Shown: positions 10,718 through 21,391 of the stretch, one piece after another | Layout: every line of letters begins with the position of its first letter | Numbering within the stretch: position 1 is the stretch's first letter | From: Zarea fungicola | Taxonomy: Eukaryota > Ascomycota > Sordariomycetes > Hypocreales > Cordycipitaceae | Direction of reading: 5' to 3' | Length of the DNA stretch: 64,000 nucleotides | Assembly (NCBI GenBank): GCA_900169235.1 | Contig: FWCC01000266.1 | Span: forward strand, 50,885-114,884 | Notes under the pieces: generated by a model | Databases searched by the model: none | What the model was told of the DNA's origin: nothing | Seen by the model: the letters and a program-made list of their open reading frames with translations, nothing else | Translations under genes and position numbers: made by a program

Positions 10718-11612
10718 TTTTGGTGATGGAAGCTGATGCTGGTCCTTGCTGGGGAAAATTATGTGACAAAATTTAAGCTTTTAAAGTAGATAGTTCTCAG
10801 AAGGGGTGGGTTGTTTAGGATTTCGCCAGAGCGGGATGCTGGTGATGAGACGCCATTGGGACGAGATGTTTTTACTTCTTTGACACCTTGCATTCAAATA
10901 CAGTTACTGTAATGTGGATCCTAGATAATCTCAATAATATACTCCGTAGTGTTCAGCCAGAAAGCTGCCAGCCATGCTTGGCCATAATTATTATCCTTCA
11001 TAGTCTGTTCCACGTATAACGACGAGGCAGACCATGCCCACACAGTGGGCCATCTACTTGACGCTATTATCTGCTCGGCAGTGTACGATAGCATAGAATT
11101 ATTAAATTACATTAGTCGATGTAAAGTTAGATACTGAATCTTATCTATTTGCTATTTTAATTTCTCTACTTGAATTACGCTATTTGCAAGTGAACGAATG
11201 CGTAGCTCGTCTTCATCTATTACGTGAGATGCGAATCAACCAGTACCATGGCCGCTTTTGGTGCCGACCGTCTCCGCTGTACCAACCTTCGTCTCAGCCC
11301 AGGTGAATCTAGCAATTCGACTTGGCTGAGGCAGGTGGGGGGATTCATCCACACCACATACATATTGGGCTATAAAAAGCTGCTACAGTTAGGTCCGTGC
11401 TGCTGGCCAGTGTTGGTGGAGAGGCGCCTTGTCTGGGATTTCTATTCTCATATCCCGGTGACGGTTAACCTCTTGTGATTCAACCCAGGCTGCCCGGGGC
11501 TGATATGTTTAGCCATGCACTTCAAATATAAGCGACATCCCACTATGCCAGTAGAGTATGGGTGTACCCAGTAGATTCTATTCCCTCGTCTTTGCTATCC
11601 TTCATTTCCAGT
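10718..11612. other. Intergenic, AT-rich, no gene recognised
   Basis: Divergent promoter region between the membrane-protein gene and the secreted-protein gene. AT-rich around 11080-11180. Nothing else supported. Confidence 0.45.
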
Positions 11613-12917
11613 ATGCTTTTAAAATATTGCCCCCTCCTTGCTGTGGTGGCAGCCATCATGAGTACAGCTGTCAATGGGGAACTCTGTATCCTCGGTCAAT
11701 TCCCCGTGACTAAATGCGGCGGCTTTGACATTACCAAGGCCAATTGGGACGCTTTCCACATTGACGACTTTTTGTTTTCCATGATTCGCCAGTTTGGAAC
11801 CTCAGATAACTTCCCCAAGTTCATCCTGTCCCAGCTCACCCCCAAAGGCGTGACTGGCAACACCAACTTCGACTGCTCGAACATCGAGGACCCTAGAAAC
11901 TGCCAGATCAAGCCCGCTGTTAACCCCCATGCTGGGAGCTGTAACTTTAAAGGCCTTGCTGGCACAATCTGTCTCGATTTTACGTCCCCAGAAGCTGGAT
12001 TCCTTGCCCTCAACTACCTCAACATGTATAGGGGTTTGCGGAATCACTTCCTTGCAGTACGCCAGGCAGTGGACAACCTCAAGAGCCAAAACTTCATTAG
12101 CGACGTAGTGGACAAGTTATCGCCACAAAAACAGCCTATTGGACCAGCCATCTTTAACCTTATTGCTGATGTAGTTACTGACTGCTTGCCTATTGGCGGC
12201 GAGATCAAAGCTGCAACGACATTTATGAAGAAGTTGAAAGTTGTCGCCAAGGCAACCAAGAAGGACGTCAAGGATGACGGCAAAGATATCATCAGCGTTC
12301 TAGAGTCTAATAGCGCCATCGACAAGCAAGCGGCGGCAACCAAAGACACGCTCAACCAGCAGCTGGAGGCCATGGCCGTTGGGACGCAGAAGCGCATGGC
12401 TGGGCTTCTTGCACAGATATTTGGGCCAAACCAGGACCCTACCAACCCTGACGATAATGCCATCAGAAGTACCGTGGCCTACCAAAATGCCTATCACGGC
12501 GGGTTTCTCGACGATGTGCCCTCGCAGGTTGATTTACAGGTTCAGATGGAGAAGCAGATCAAGATATGGATTGCGACTCAGATCATTAATGTCCTGGGAT
12601 ACGCCTGCTTTGTCGATGCCACCAGGCTAGATGACGGTTTTGAGCCTGCTGGTACAGTCTGCAGGGCCAGTGGCGGCTTTCCCATCGGCGCTGGCTGTGC
12701 TTTGTTCCGGATTGGTTCTATCAACGGGGGTGGCAAGGAAGCCAACGATATTTTCGCTCTCACTGACCTCGGCATCGACATGGAGGATGCTATCAACAAC
12801 GCCCGGAGCTGCCCCAAGGGCAGCACGGTCGACTTTGAGGGCTTCCTGGCTTTGGAAAACAATAGCCCCTTGCCCAAGTGTATGTACACCTTTCCGGTGT
12901 CGGATGTTAAATTGTAG
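11613..12917 (+). CDS. Secreted protein of unknown function (434 aa)
   Basis: Single exon. The open frame extends upstream, but the first ATG (11613) gives a clean signal peptide: MLLKYCPLLAVVAAIMSTAVNG, with cleavage likely before ELC. The mature part has about ten cysteines spread along its length (for example ELC, TKCGGF, FDCSN, RNCQI, SCNFKG, TICLDF, ARSCPK, PKCMYTF), suggesting disulfides in an extracellular protein. A lysine-rich amphipathic stretch (residues about 195-230) includes IGGEIKAATTFMKKLKVVAK. The middle is helical and the C-terminal third has GGF/GGG-rich loops. No catalytic motif, GPI signal or repeat was seen. It belongs to an uncharacterised class of fungal secreted proteins. 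Confidence 0.8.
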   Translation: MLLKYCPLLAVVAAIMSTAVNGELCILGQFPVTKCGGFDITKANWDAFHIDDFLFSMIRQFGTSDNFPKFILSQLTPKGVTGNTNFDCSNIEDPRNCQIKPAVNPHAGSCNFKGLAGTICLDFTSPEAGFLALNYLNMYRGLRNHFLAVRQAVDNLKSQNFISDVVDKLSPQKQPIGPAIFNLIADVVTDCLPIGGEIKAATTFMKKLKVVAKATKKDVKDDGKDIISVLESNSAIDKQAAATKDTLNQQLEAMAVGTQKRMAGLLAQIFGPNQDPTNPDDNAIRSTVAYQNAYHGGFLDDVPSQVDLQVQMEKQIKIWIATQIINVLGYACFVDATRLDDGFEPAGTVCRASGGFPIGAGCALFRIGSINGGGKEANDIFALTDLGIDMEDAINNARSCPKGSTVDFEGFLALENNSPLPKCMYTFPVSDVKL

Positions 12918-13563
12918 CATTTTTTTCTGGGTAGAGAGGATGACTTTGCTTTGCTCTGAAAGAATCTGTGATGCTTTATAATTCATTTTTAATAGTCTCT
13001 TGTTAGCTTTGGGAATTGATTTTTGCTTTGATCATGTATGTAAGCATGGCAGGTGAAGAAAGCAAATTCGACAAAAAAAGATTTTGTCTAAATCATTAAA
13101 TGTTTATAACCATGCGGTATGCGATATTAGTAGACCCAACGAGCCTTCTACACCGGGGAGTCTCAGAATCTGAGTAAACTGGTGGTGGACTGTATCATTA
13201 CAAAGTACTCAAAACTAGTAAAACACGACAACCAGCTGAAAAATACGAGAGAATCTAGTGTTCGATAACTGATATATTTCTTGTCCACACATTTGGACCT
13301 ATACCATACGAGGACTAGGCCCTCACGGCTACCAAATACATAACTCTGCTGATCCAGATTTGCATCATCCAAGCTTGCGAGGTTGAGCGTCGCATTGAAG
13401 AAAATTTCTCGGCTGTTGAAGCCTTTGAAATATCACAAAATAAAAATACACTCATATCAATCACACAATCAGACGCTTGCTAACACAAGCACCAACTCAA
13501 GACAGGATACGTGCACGGAACCCTCACCTGCGCATCGGGTCGGCCAAGATCACAATTGCCGCT
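12918..13563. other. Convergent intergenic region
   Basis: 3' flanks of two convergent genes; AT-rich and without a supported gene. Confidence 0.5.
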
Positions 13564-15304
13564 TTATTTGCTGCTTGGACCGCCCCCGAATGCGCCGCCA
13601 GATGATAAAAAAACCCCAGAGTCCCGTCTCCTTCTCTGTGACCCCATATCCGCCCGTCTTGTCCTCCGGGCTGCCCGATTCGAAATCTCTTCCTCAGCTT
13701 CCTGGAACTGCGCCTGTGTTAGGACGTACCCGTGGTGTAGACACTCTGGCTCGGCCGCGACGGTGCTGTCCGGTTCCTGAGTTTCAGCAGTGAGCAGCGT
13801 CGGCCACACAACTCTCGCAATGTCGCTCTCACGGAGCGTGAGTCGCTCGTGATTCTTCCCGTCGTTCCGTGCCTCGGCGGTAGTTGGCGCATTCACGTTC
13901 GTCGGTGTGTCGGTAGGCGAGGTAGGGGTTTCGAGTACTGACAGAGGAATCGGCTCCCACTCCTCTGGAAGTTCCACCTCAAAGGCCGGCCATACCCTGT
14001 CTTCTAGCTGCTGCGCCAGAGTCCAAAATGTCATTGCCTTGTCGCACAGGCGCTTTAATCCATATCGCAGAGACTGTTCATTCGATGAAAGTTTCCCAAT
14101 GGCTGTCACGATGTCATTGATGGCCGACTCCACGCTGTGCGCTCGACATTGGTCTTGCGCTGCGGGCAGCACCTTTGCCAAAGCGGCACGAACATATGCA
14201 TGGTGGAGTTGGTCTTCCTTCGCAAGAACATGGAGCGCTTCGTTCAGTTCAGGATCCCTTGTCAGGAAAGAGTCACGAAACAGATGCTTCTCGAGCGCCT
14301 TCCCGCATGTCATGAGCCCAGCCACCACTCTCATTTGCTTTGCAACCGAAGAATTGGTTGGTCGAAGGGGTAGTGCCAGAGGCTTCAGGCTCTCTCCAGT
14401 CAAGATTCCACCGGTCAGGGTCTCCTCACTCATGTCATGGTAAAGTGCTGATTGGAACAGACCCATAGCATCATGGAAGAGATCCGCAAAGCAATTCCGG
14501 CTACATGTTTCTTTATTAGCGGATTTTTCTTGTTGTATTGGGCTGGTAGAGAAACACAAACATTGTAGATTTTCTTGTCTCATTTAGACCTTCAAGAGGA
14601 ACTAAGAAGTTCCGCACAGTGCTGAGAGACGTCTTGACACTCTCCAACTTATTGACAGTCTTCTCATGCTCAACGCTCTGCTTCTGTAGTTTATCTAGAA
14701 GCGCTTTTTTCTCCTCACCTATTTGCTGGACTTTATCCTGTAATTGATTCTTCTTGGAAACCTCAGCTGAATGATTAACTTCGACAGTTTTCTTGGCCTT
14801 TATGAGCCCCTGTATCTGTTTCTCGCTGTCCTTTATTTGATCGCGGAGCTCCTTGGCGTCTTCTGCCTCTCTCAAGGCTTCCGCAACCCTCATTTTTTCC
14901 ATTTTGAGACTTTCTTCAAGGGTTGCCTGTATTCTTTTCAAATCGGCTTCTTGGTCTTTCATGAGGTTCAAATTGGTCCTCTGCGCGGCGCAGAGATCAT
15001 TGACTTCTTCTTCTAGATTCTTGTTTCGCTCTATTATTGTCGTGATATTCTGACCTCCCTCCCCCCCACAAAAGGGGCGTAAGATGCTTAGAAACTTTGT
15101 GAGAGACTCCTCGCCTTTTTGGCGAGTTATGCTCTGGTCCTCGTCTCCATTCATTTGTCGCGAAGCTTTCGTCGCCATAGTTGCAGGTGTTTTACAACGT
15201 GAAGGGGATGAAATGGCTATCCGAAACAGTTTTTGTCTACAATTACTTGCAGTGGGCTGTATGTATTTAGGTGTGCCAATTGCGGTGGACGTGGATGCTG
15301 CCAT
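13564..15304 (-). CDS. Coiled-coil protein of unknown function (559 aa)
   Basis: Two exons (15304-14562 and 14500-13564) separated by a 61-nt intron (14561-14501) with a GTTTGT donor, a GCTAAT branch site and a TAG acceptor; this is the only donor I found that restores frame. An ATG at 15304 (MAASTSTAIG) is used; an internal ATG (MATKASRQ) is a possible alternative. Residues about 85-235 form a long charged heptad-rich coiled coil (IIERNKNLEEEVNDL, then KKNQLQDKVQQIGEEKKALL). The second half begins with FADLFHDAMGLFQSALYHDM, is helical, and ends in a low-complexity Arg- and Gly-rich tail. No known enzymatic domain is recognised. The layout suggests a structural or scaffold protein. Confidence 0.7.
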
Positions 15305-16589
15305 TGGCAAGTTCAATTATTGCCACCCGCGGGGAATATGCATGAGTGCATGAGCTGGACCAAGTTTGGGCCATCCATCTTACAGCCTCACTTTCAAAAT
15401 GCTCTTTTCACGTTACACAGGAAAGGACCGACAAATGCATATTGATCTCGGACGCCCTGATCCTGGCTTTCTTGCTGTGGCGTTTTGCCATTGAGCCACA
15501 GAACATTGTGCTCCATTAAATCAAATAGGAAAACTAATGCACAAATGCACTTGGAGCTGTCGAAAAGTGCAAGAAATGTACAGTTGCATTTCAGTATTTG
15601 CACAGCAATTAGTATGTGGAGAGTTGGCCAAAATTGGCGCCATGTCAACTGCTCGAACTGCCTCGACTCGTGTTCAGTTGACAGCTGGGTTTAGACATGC
15701 AGGATAGGAAAAGTCGTGTCATAATCTGATTGGATCAATTCTGCGACATGTTTTCTCATGATATGCAGCCAAATGCATAGACAACGCATCCACAGCCAAC
15801 TTCGGAGACCATGGTCCGGAGATCAGACTAATTGGTGCAACTGGCCGCAGCACCAAGGAGACATTCTCCTCCTCGTACTGGGATAGAAAGGCGAGAAAAA
15901 GATTCATGCATATCCGGCGCTCATTTAAGTCTGCAAATATATTTAAGAACTTTAAACTGATGGTGCGCTCACGAATGTTAAACATCCGCCGCAAGATTGG
16001 CGCACGTCTTTGGCGGGTCGCTGAAGCGTCGCAGCGTCCGTCGGATGCGCTACTGCACCCCATAAGTTTGACCATTCCAGCTTTGACTCAGTTAGTTCAC
16101 GGGTTCGGCGGGAGCTAAAAAGATGGCATGATCGAGTTAGCCGTGGCTTTACTGGCTAATGTAACATAATCTGCCTCCTGCACAGGCCGTTGTTCAGACT
16201 GCGGTCAGGACTACTCGCCCGCCAGCAGCTACTGTAGAGTAATGCCGCTTATTTACGATATTATACATGGAAACTTTGTCCATTCGCAAAAAAATAATAA
16301 TTGCAAGCGGTAAATACTCTGTGACGTAAACGGAGGCAAGCATGTGGAAGTGGAGGGTGTGGGGAGCAACAGAATCACATCTGCAAGCCATGCCTGGACA
16401 GCGTTCTTTTGGATTGAGCCTTAGGGCTATCGGGCGGCAATCGTGTCCAAAGGTAGGCCGGTCTGCTGTTATCTACTTGAATAATGACCCATTCTGCCTT
16501 GAAAGATTCATTTCTGGACAAACTTTTCAATATCCTTCAACTTCGTAGAGGCCGTTTATACTCGCGAAAGAATACTTGTACTTGGTGCC
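15305..16589. other. Intergenic, no supported gene
   Basis: An open frame of 118 codons on the minus strand (15719-16075) was considered, but it has no domain and no splice-supported extension. Otherwise nothing recognisable. Confidence 0.4.
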
Positions 16590-17397
16590 ATGAGCTTCTA
16601 CTGCCCCCCCTGCGACCGATCTTTTAAACACGATCTAGATCTACAAATGCATATAAACGACTCGCCACGGCATGCTCTTCACCACTGCACACCGTGTAAC
16701 AGAGCATTTAGCAGTGAAAGTGCCTTGAATCAGCATACGCGCGACTCTTCAGCTCATGCTCCATCCTTTGCCTGCCAAGCATGCCACCAATCATTTGGTG
16801 GCCAAGATGCCTTGCAGCAGCATATGGATGATCAGCATCCAGCAACCCCACTGGATGACTTTTTCAGGTCATTCCCAACATTTGCCTACAACTCTACCCT
16901 CTTACCAAACAAGTCTTTCAAAAATCTAAAAAGTCATATGCGATGGCACCGTGATGATGCCGCTGAGAAGGAGGCCTGGAGGCGCTACCAGAGTGCCCTG
17001 ACAGCTGAAGTTGATTTGTTGTTTGGGGCGCAGGACAATCTAACAGCGTGGCATGCCCTCTGCCGCGCCATTGGCATCCAGCCGCTTCCTGAGACGTGTG
17101 CAAAGGGCAAACAGGTGAGGACACTCCTGCATTCTCTACGTGTATCGTCTGTCTTGGCAGCATGCTCTCGTGTCCCTGATATTCGGATGCTAATGTCATA
17201 GACAGGCTGCGCGAAAGAAACATGTCAATATTATCGACTTGATTGCATGGGGCCGCAGCGACCGGAGCCAGAAAGTCCAGACGTTTCGCACTGCTGAACT
17301 GTTGGCAGACTACACTCGACAGACTCGCAAGATTTTTAGTCTTACTGAAAATCATCGCAATGCTGTTTTAAAACACTTGCGCCGGACCATCTTTTAG
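16590..17397 (+). CDS. C2H2 zinc-finger protein (238 aa)
   Basis: Two exons (16590-17114 and 17206-17397) joined by a 91-nt GTGAGG/CAG intron with a CTAAT branch site. The N terminus has three fingers of the C-x2-C-x12-H type: YCPPCDRSFKHDL..H, CTPCNRAFSSESALNQH and CQACHQSFGGQDALQQH. A degenerate fourth finger lacking the cysteines may be present at KNLKSHMRWH. The C-terminal half (about residues 130-238) is a helical domain with DLIAWGRS and a basic end, LKHLRRTIF. Fingers of this spacing bind nucleic acid or proteins, and proteins with this N-terminal arrangement recur in filamentous fungi. A regulatory role is plausible but its target is unknown. It is convergent with the first copy of gene A. 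Confidence 0.85.
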
Positions 17398-17569
17398 AAC
17401 AAAATGGCAGCTGTTAATGAAATGCACCACAAATCGAGCTGACCCGGGTAAATCCTTTTAGATTTGGCGCATAAATGTGGTCGCGACACAGCCAATAATG
17501 ACAACTGGGAATCCATACTTGGTTTACAATTTGGTCATAGAATCTGCCGCTAGCTAGCTTCCCTGAAAT

Positions 17570-18788
17570 TCATTGCTCGTTTTCAAGTTGCCACTGTCTT
17601 GCCTTTTCTCGATCAATTCTTTCACGGCGATCGAATGCTCGCTGGCTAGAAACGGCCCAGTCCGAGAACCTCGGATAATCAGAGCTGATTATCACGTCCC
17701 TCAATCGCGCATCCCCTTCGTCGTCTGCCAAGGGTGGCCTTTCCCAACTGTCCCTGTAGATGCCAGTCTCCAGGATGTGCTCCTCTGGATCCACTCTGTC
17801 GACGTTATCTTCATCCACCGTGAGAGGCAGCGGACAGATCGTGTCAGAGTCCACATGATCGGATTGGAGGAAGTCGAGGTAGTCTTTCTTCTGCGTATCT
17901 AATAGCTTGCAGATGCGATAGGTTGTTAAATCTCGCTCGGGATGAATGTACACACCGCCTGGCTGTAAAATGCATTGTTTAGCAAATTTGTCTGACTTGA
18001 ACATGCGGCAGTGGTAGACTGTTGGTGGCTTACGTCAATGTTGCCCGCCAGGTTATTTTGAGGGGGGGATTCTGGGTTGCGCCGGTCAAATAACAAAACA
18101 CCACCAATAATGTAATTCTCCGCCCAATAACCAATCATGTCATTTTCAGCACATGGATACTGCTTATAATGCGAGTACCAGCTAATGTAGAACCATGTTG
18201 GGGGAGGTCTTTCCGGTTCCCATCTCCAGAAAAGCTCATCCGACTTGGGTGGGATCCAGGAGAGCCAGGCGTCAGTTTTGTGAAAGTTTTCGTCCAGCAA
18301 GGCGATTTCGATTGCAATCTGGTGAATAGCTCTAGACGCGAGCTCAATCAGGCGCGTACTGAACAATCTCGATCCTATTGCTGCGCTTTGGTAGGCCAGC
18401 ATCGCCTTTGCCGTTGAGTTAGCATCAGGTATGAGGAGTGGTGGCGACTGAGAAAGAGGAAAGACAAACATGCCTTGGCATCCAAGGGAAGCGCCTCGAT
18501 GTTGAATTCTGCTCTGAATTCATCTAACCGTTCCAATACCCCGGGGCACAGCTGCTGGTGCTCTTTACGTGACGGATGCGACAGCGGCAGTGTGTGCCCA
18601 GGGTTGCCGTCATCAAGCAATGGAACGGTTGGGACCCCGTCAAGAATTTGGGCATAAGTCATCCGAGCGGCATCCGTATTACAAATGTTTTCAACGGCAC
18701 GAACCAAAATAGATCGATGATCAGTTGGCAGAGTACTGATTCGGCGACTCGATTGGTGTGCCAGGCCAGCACCCTGGATTGAGTTCAT
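17570..18788 (-). CDS. Gene A, copy 1: unnamed fungal family (359 aa)
   Basis: Exons 18788-18474 (315 nt), 18405-18034 (372 nt) and 17962-17570 (393 nt). These lengths are identical to those of copy 2 at 21392-22596, which supports the model strongly. Intron 1 (68 nt) has a GC donor (AAG|GCATGT) and an AAG acceptor; intron 2 is GTAAGC/CAG. The protein has no signal peptide or membrane segment. Segments conserved between the copies include AARMxxAQILDGVPTVPL, AMLAYQxAAIGS, RLIELxSRxIHQIAIEI, DMIGYWAEN with IIGGxLLFDRR, YRICKLLDTQKK and DRVDPEE with TGIYRDSWER. I recognise these as features of a widespread uncharacterised fungal family but know no function. It is transcribed divergently from the HEIVH gene B. 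Confidence 0.85.
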
Positions 18789-19601
18789 ACCGAACAGATG
18801 GCGGCGTGATTGATGGGCGAACTGAAGGTTGTGTTTGCAAGATGTTGAGAAGGATGAAAACAGGATTTTTTTTTTTTTTTTTTTTCATCAACATGGGTAT
18901 GGAAAACCCCCCCGAAAAGTTACACAACCCTGTCTGCAAGCACAGTGCTGGATTGGAATGGTGAATGGTGAATGGGAAGGGTGAGATTGGGGATGACTGC
19001 CTCTTTTAGGCGCGCGCGAAGATGGTTCGCCTAGACAGCCTACTACCCCGCCTTGGCCGTCGACTATGATCGAGACTCAACGCCACAGCGCAATATGAAT
19101 AATTCATGGGTTGAAAATGAACAGGGTAGTGTCTCATGTACCGCAAAGCACGCTCACTTGGCCATTTCCATTCGCCTCTGGGCGTCTGTAGTGCTACACG
19201 TACCCCACGGATGAACTCCAACCCACTTGGACCTACTCGGACGACAAAGCGGCCACCGGGCCTCTATCCCCGCCTAGCTTTGTACAGCCATAAGAAGGAG
19301 GCATGCAGGAGTTGTTTGATCTATTTCTGGCGGAACTGGTTGGCGAATCAATACAGTGTGCAGAAACAGATTTCTATAGCAAACAGAATTGGAAACTATA
19401 CAGTGGTCCAGTCGCCGCAAGTCGAGCTTACGGGGTAGACCGGAAACTTACTTAGATAGCTGTCGTCCCGGCTTGTAACTGTTTACAAGTTCAATATTCT
19501 TGACAGCTAATTAATTATTTTAATCTATTTAGATTATTCATCATTCTCTTTATTTATACTATTCCCTTACCCTCAATCGAAATTCTCATTACTGAGCCAT
19601 C
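18789..19601. promoter_or_regulatory. Shared divergent promoter region of A1 and B1
   Basis: 813 bp between the start codons of A1 and B1. The A-proximal part (about 18886-18960) resembles 22695-22790 upstream of A2 (CATGGGTA.., GTTACACAA, AATGGTGAATGG), so the promoter was copied with the genes. It contains a 20-T run absent from the second unit. Confidence 0.6.
18866..18885 (+). repeat. Poly-T tract (20 T)
   Basis: A homopolymer of 20 T lies about 80 bases upstream of the A1 start codon. The corresponding region of the second unit lacks it. Confidence 0.9.
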
Positions 19602-20791
19602 ATGTCTCGCCGCGAGAGAATCCCCCCTCCCCGTGTTGGCGGTCTCCAGGTATATCTACGATTGAATGACGATCCCAATGTTCTTCCTGTTGCCATGGCA
19701 GAGCGCGACCGAGAATGGGGCGCTATTGAATCACTTCTTGACATTGCGCTGTGTATGCATGAAACGGAGCAGGGCATCGGTGCCTTGACCGAAATCGGTG
19801 TCCAAGCCGTCCGCGCGCTTGGCCATCGTCATACCATGGGGAATCGGAGCCTTAACGACATGAGACTTCACGTCGTGAGGTTTCTTCAAATCATTCGGTC
19901 AGACTTTCCTGTTGTCTGCATACAGAGAGTTGCCGGAGATGCTGCAACGAATCGAAGGACTTGGGGCAATGACGTGGATCAGTACAACCCAAAGGCGGCT
20001 GGAGAGGTCCTTGTACAGAGATGGGTGAGTTTACATATCCCAATTTTCAGCAAGCAGCGTAAAAAATGTTACTTTATTGTGCCGTTTACTGATGATCTGG
20101 GGTCACGTCTTGTATGTGCAGCTTCTGGAAGGCGCCCTTAAATCACACTCATCCCGACAGTCGAATCGAGTCAACGCAGCCAACTTTAAATTCCATTTGG
20201 TGATAGCTCTGGCCCACGAAATCGTGCATCTTTTTATCGGCTACCTGACTCCAGATAAGAGAGTGAGCACTCCTCCTTCGATGGCACCACAGGGTACCTA
20301 TGGTAGAAGTGAAGCCGAGTCCGGCCGGTTTTGGGAAGAGCTGCTTCTCGGGGGCCAATTGGAGATGTGGTTTGATCGAAACGCACCAGAGGCTCCTGGT
20401 ATGCCATATCTCATGCTTCCAAGGGGCTCCCAGTCTACAACCACTAGGCTGTCGCAGCTCATCTGCCCCTCCTATATCCAGGAAACAATCAGTCGACGTG
20501 AGTCAAAGTTCGAAGTTTTGCATGACCCTGCACCAGCGCCTAACCGTTATTTGTCTCCTCATGACAGAATTTAGTTTTCCTATCCGAATTGCACCAGCAG
20601 CAGGCTACATTGCGCGAGACTCCTTGTACAACCGGTACCAAAGGATCCCAGTGGGCACAGTGCTACATACCACCGAAATATCCCGCGCGACAACCAGAGG
20701 ACAAATCCAAGATCTCAGATTCCGTCAATCGGAGAGAGATACGTCGTCTATGCAGTCTTCGTACTTTACGCAGTATGATAGATACCGCTGA
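19602..20791 (+). CDS. Gene B, copy 1: HEIVH zinc-peptidase-like protein (340 aa)
   Basis: Exons 19602-20024, 20122-20497 and 20568-20791; introns GTGAGT/CAG and GTGAGT/CAG, all in frame. Exon 2 contains LAHEIVHLFIGYL with H173, E174 and H177, the HExxH motif that binds zinc and supplies the catalytic glutamate in metallopeptidases. Downstream EAESGRFWEELLLGGQLE (about residues 205-222) offers several glutamates (E205, E207, E213) as a possible third ligand, as in gluzincins. I infer this from spacing; it is not shown. There is no signal peptide, prodomain or membrane segment, so action inside the cell is more likely. The C-terminal domain (FSFPIRIAPAAGY..RDS) ends in a Ser/Arg/Tyr-rich tail. 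Partner of gene A in the divergent unit; true peptidase activity is unproven. Confidence 0.8.
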
Positions 20792-21391
20792 GACTGTTTC
20801 GTCAGAATGCGGCCTCCCAAGTCCGCTGCGCCGCTGAGATCCCTGTTCTTGCCACGGTCGCTATTTGGCCATCGTCGTTGCTGATTCTATTTTTGCCGGT
20901 CTTTCGATTTTTTCTATATTATCGTTATCCTTGTTATCCTTGTTATGTCTCAGATTCTCCCGTTGCTTTCGTTCTGCTGCTTTGCTTTTTCTCACGATGT
21001 CTGAAATATAGTATCCACCTGGCTGCCATCGAGTGAGGCATCAGGAAGAAATATGGCCTAATATTTGTCTAGCTAGTATTTGGCCACTTCAATTGTTAGT
21101 TCGTCTATCCGGATTTTTTGGCTGTTTATGGATTGAATTCACTGTGTTTGCTTGATCTATTTTGCCATTGGTACCGTGAATGCCCGCAGTTTTTTGTTTC
21201 GGCAATTCCGTTTTAAATAGAAGTGATACATTACATACTCCACAAACGCCAACATGTCAGAATAGCTCATCTTCTGTTAATAATGCCTTAGTTAAGGCGA
21301 ATTCGATCAATGCATCCTGTTCTGCAATTTCTTAAACCACAATTCGTGGCTATTAACTGAGCACTGTTCGTTGTTCCACCAGATGCTGGTG
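20792..21391. other. 3' flank between duplicated units
   Basis: Pyrimidine-rich 3' flank of B1. Bases 21221-21263 closely match 24076-24118 downstream of the B2 relic (shared ACATACTCCACAAA), marking the distal edge of the duplicated unit. Confidence 0.6.
21221..21263 (+). repeat. Duplication-edge repeat, left copy
   Basis: About 43 bases match 24076-24118 with a few substitutions. Both copies sit some 430-460 bp downstream of the respective B stop codon. Confidence 0.75.

Noticed and set aside
15719..16075. 118-codon minus-strand open frame
   Set aside because: Some segments look protein-like, but there is no domain, no splice-supported neighbour exon and no context.
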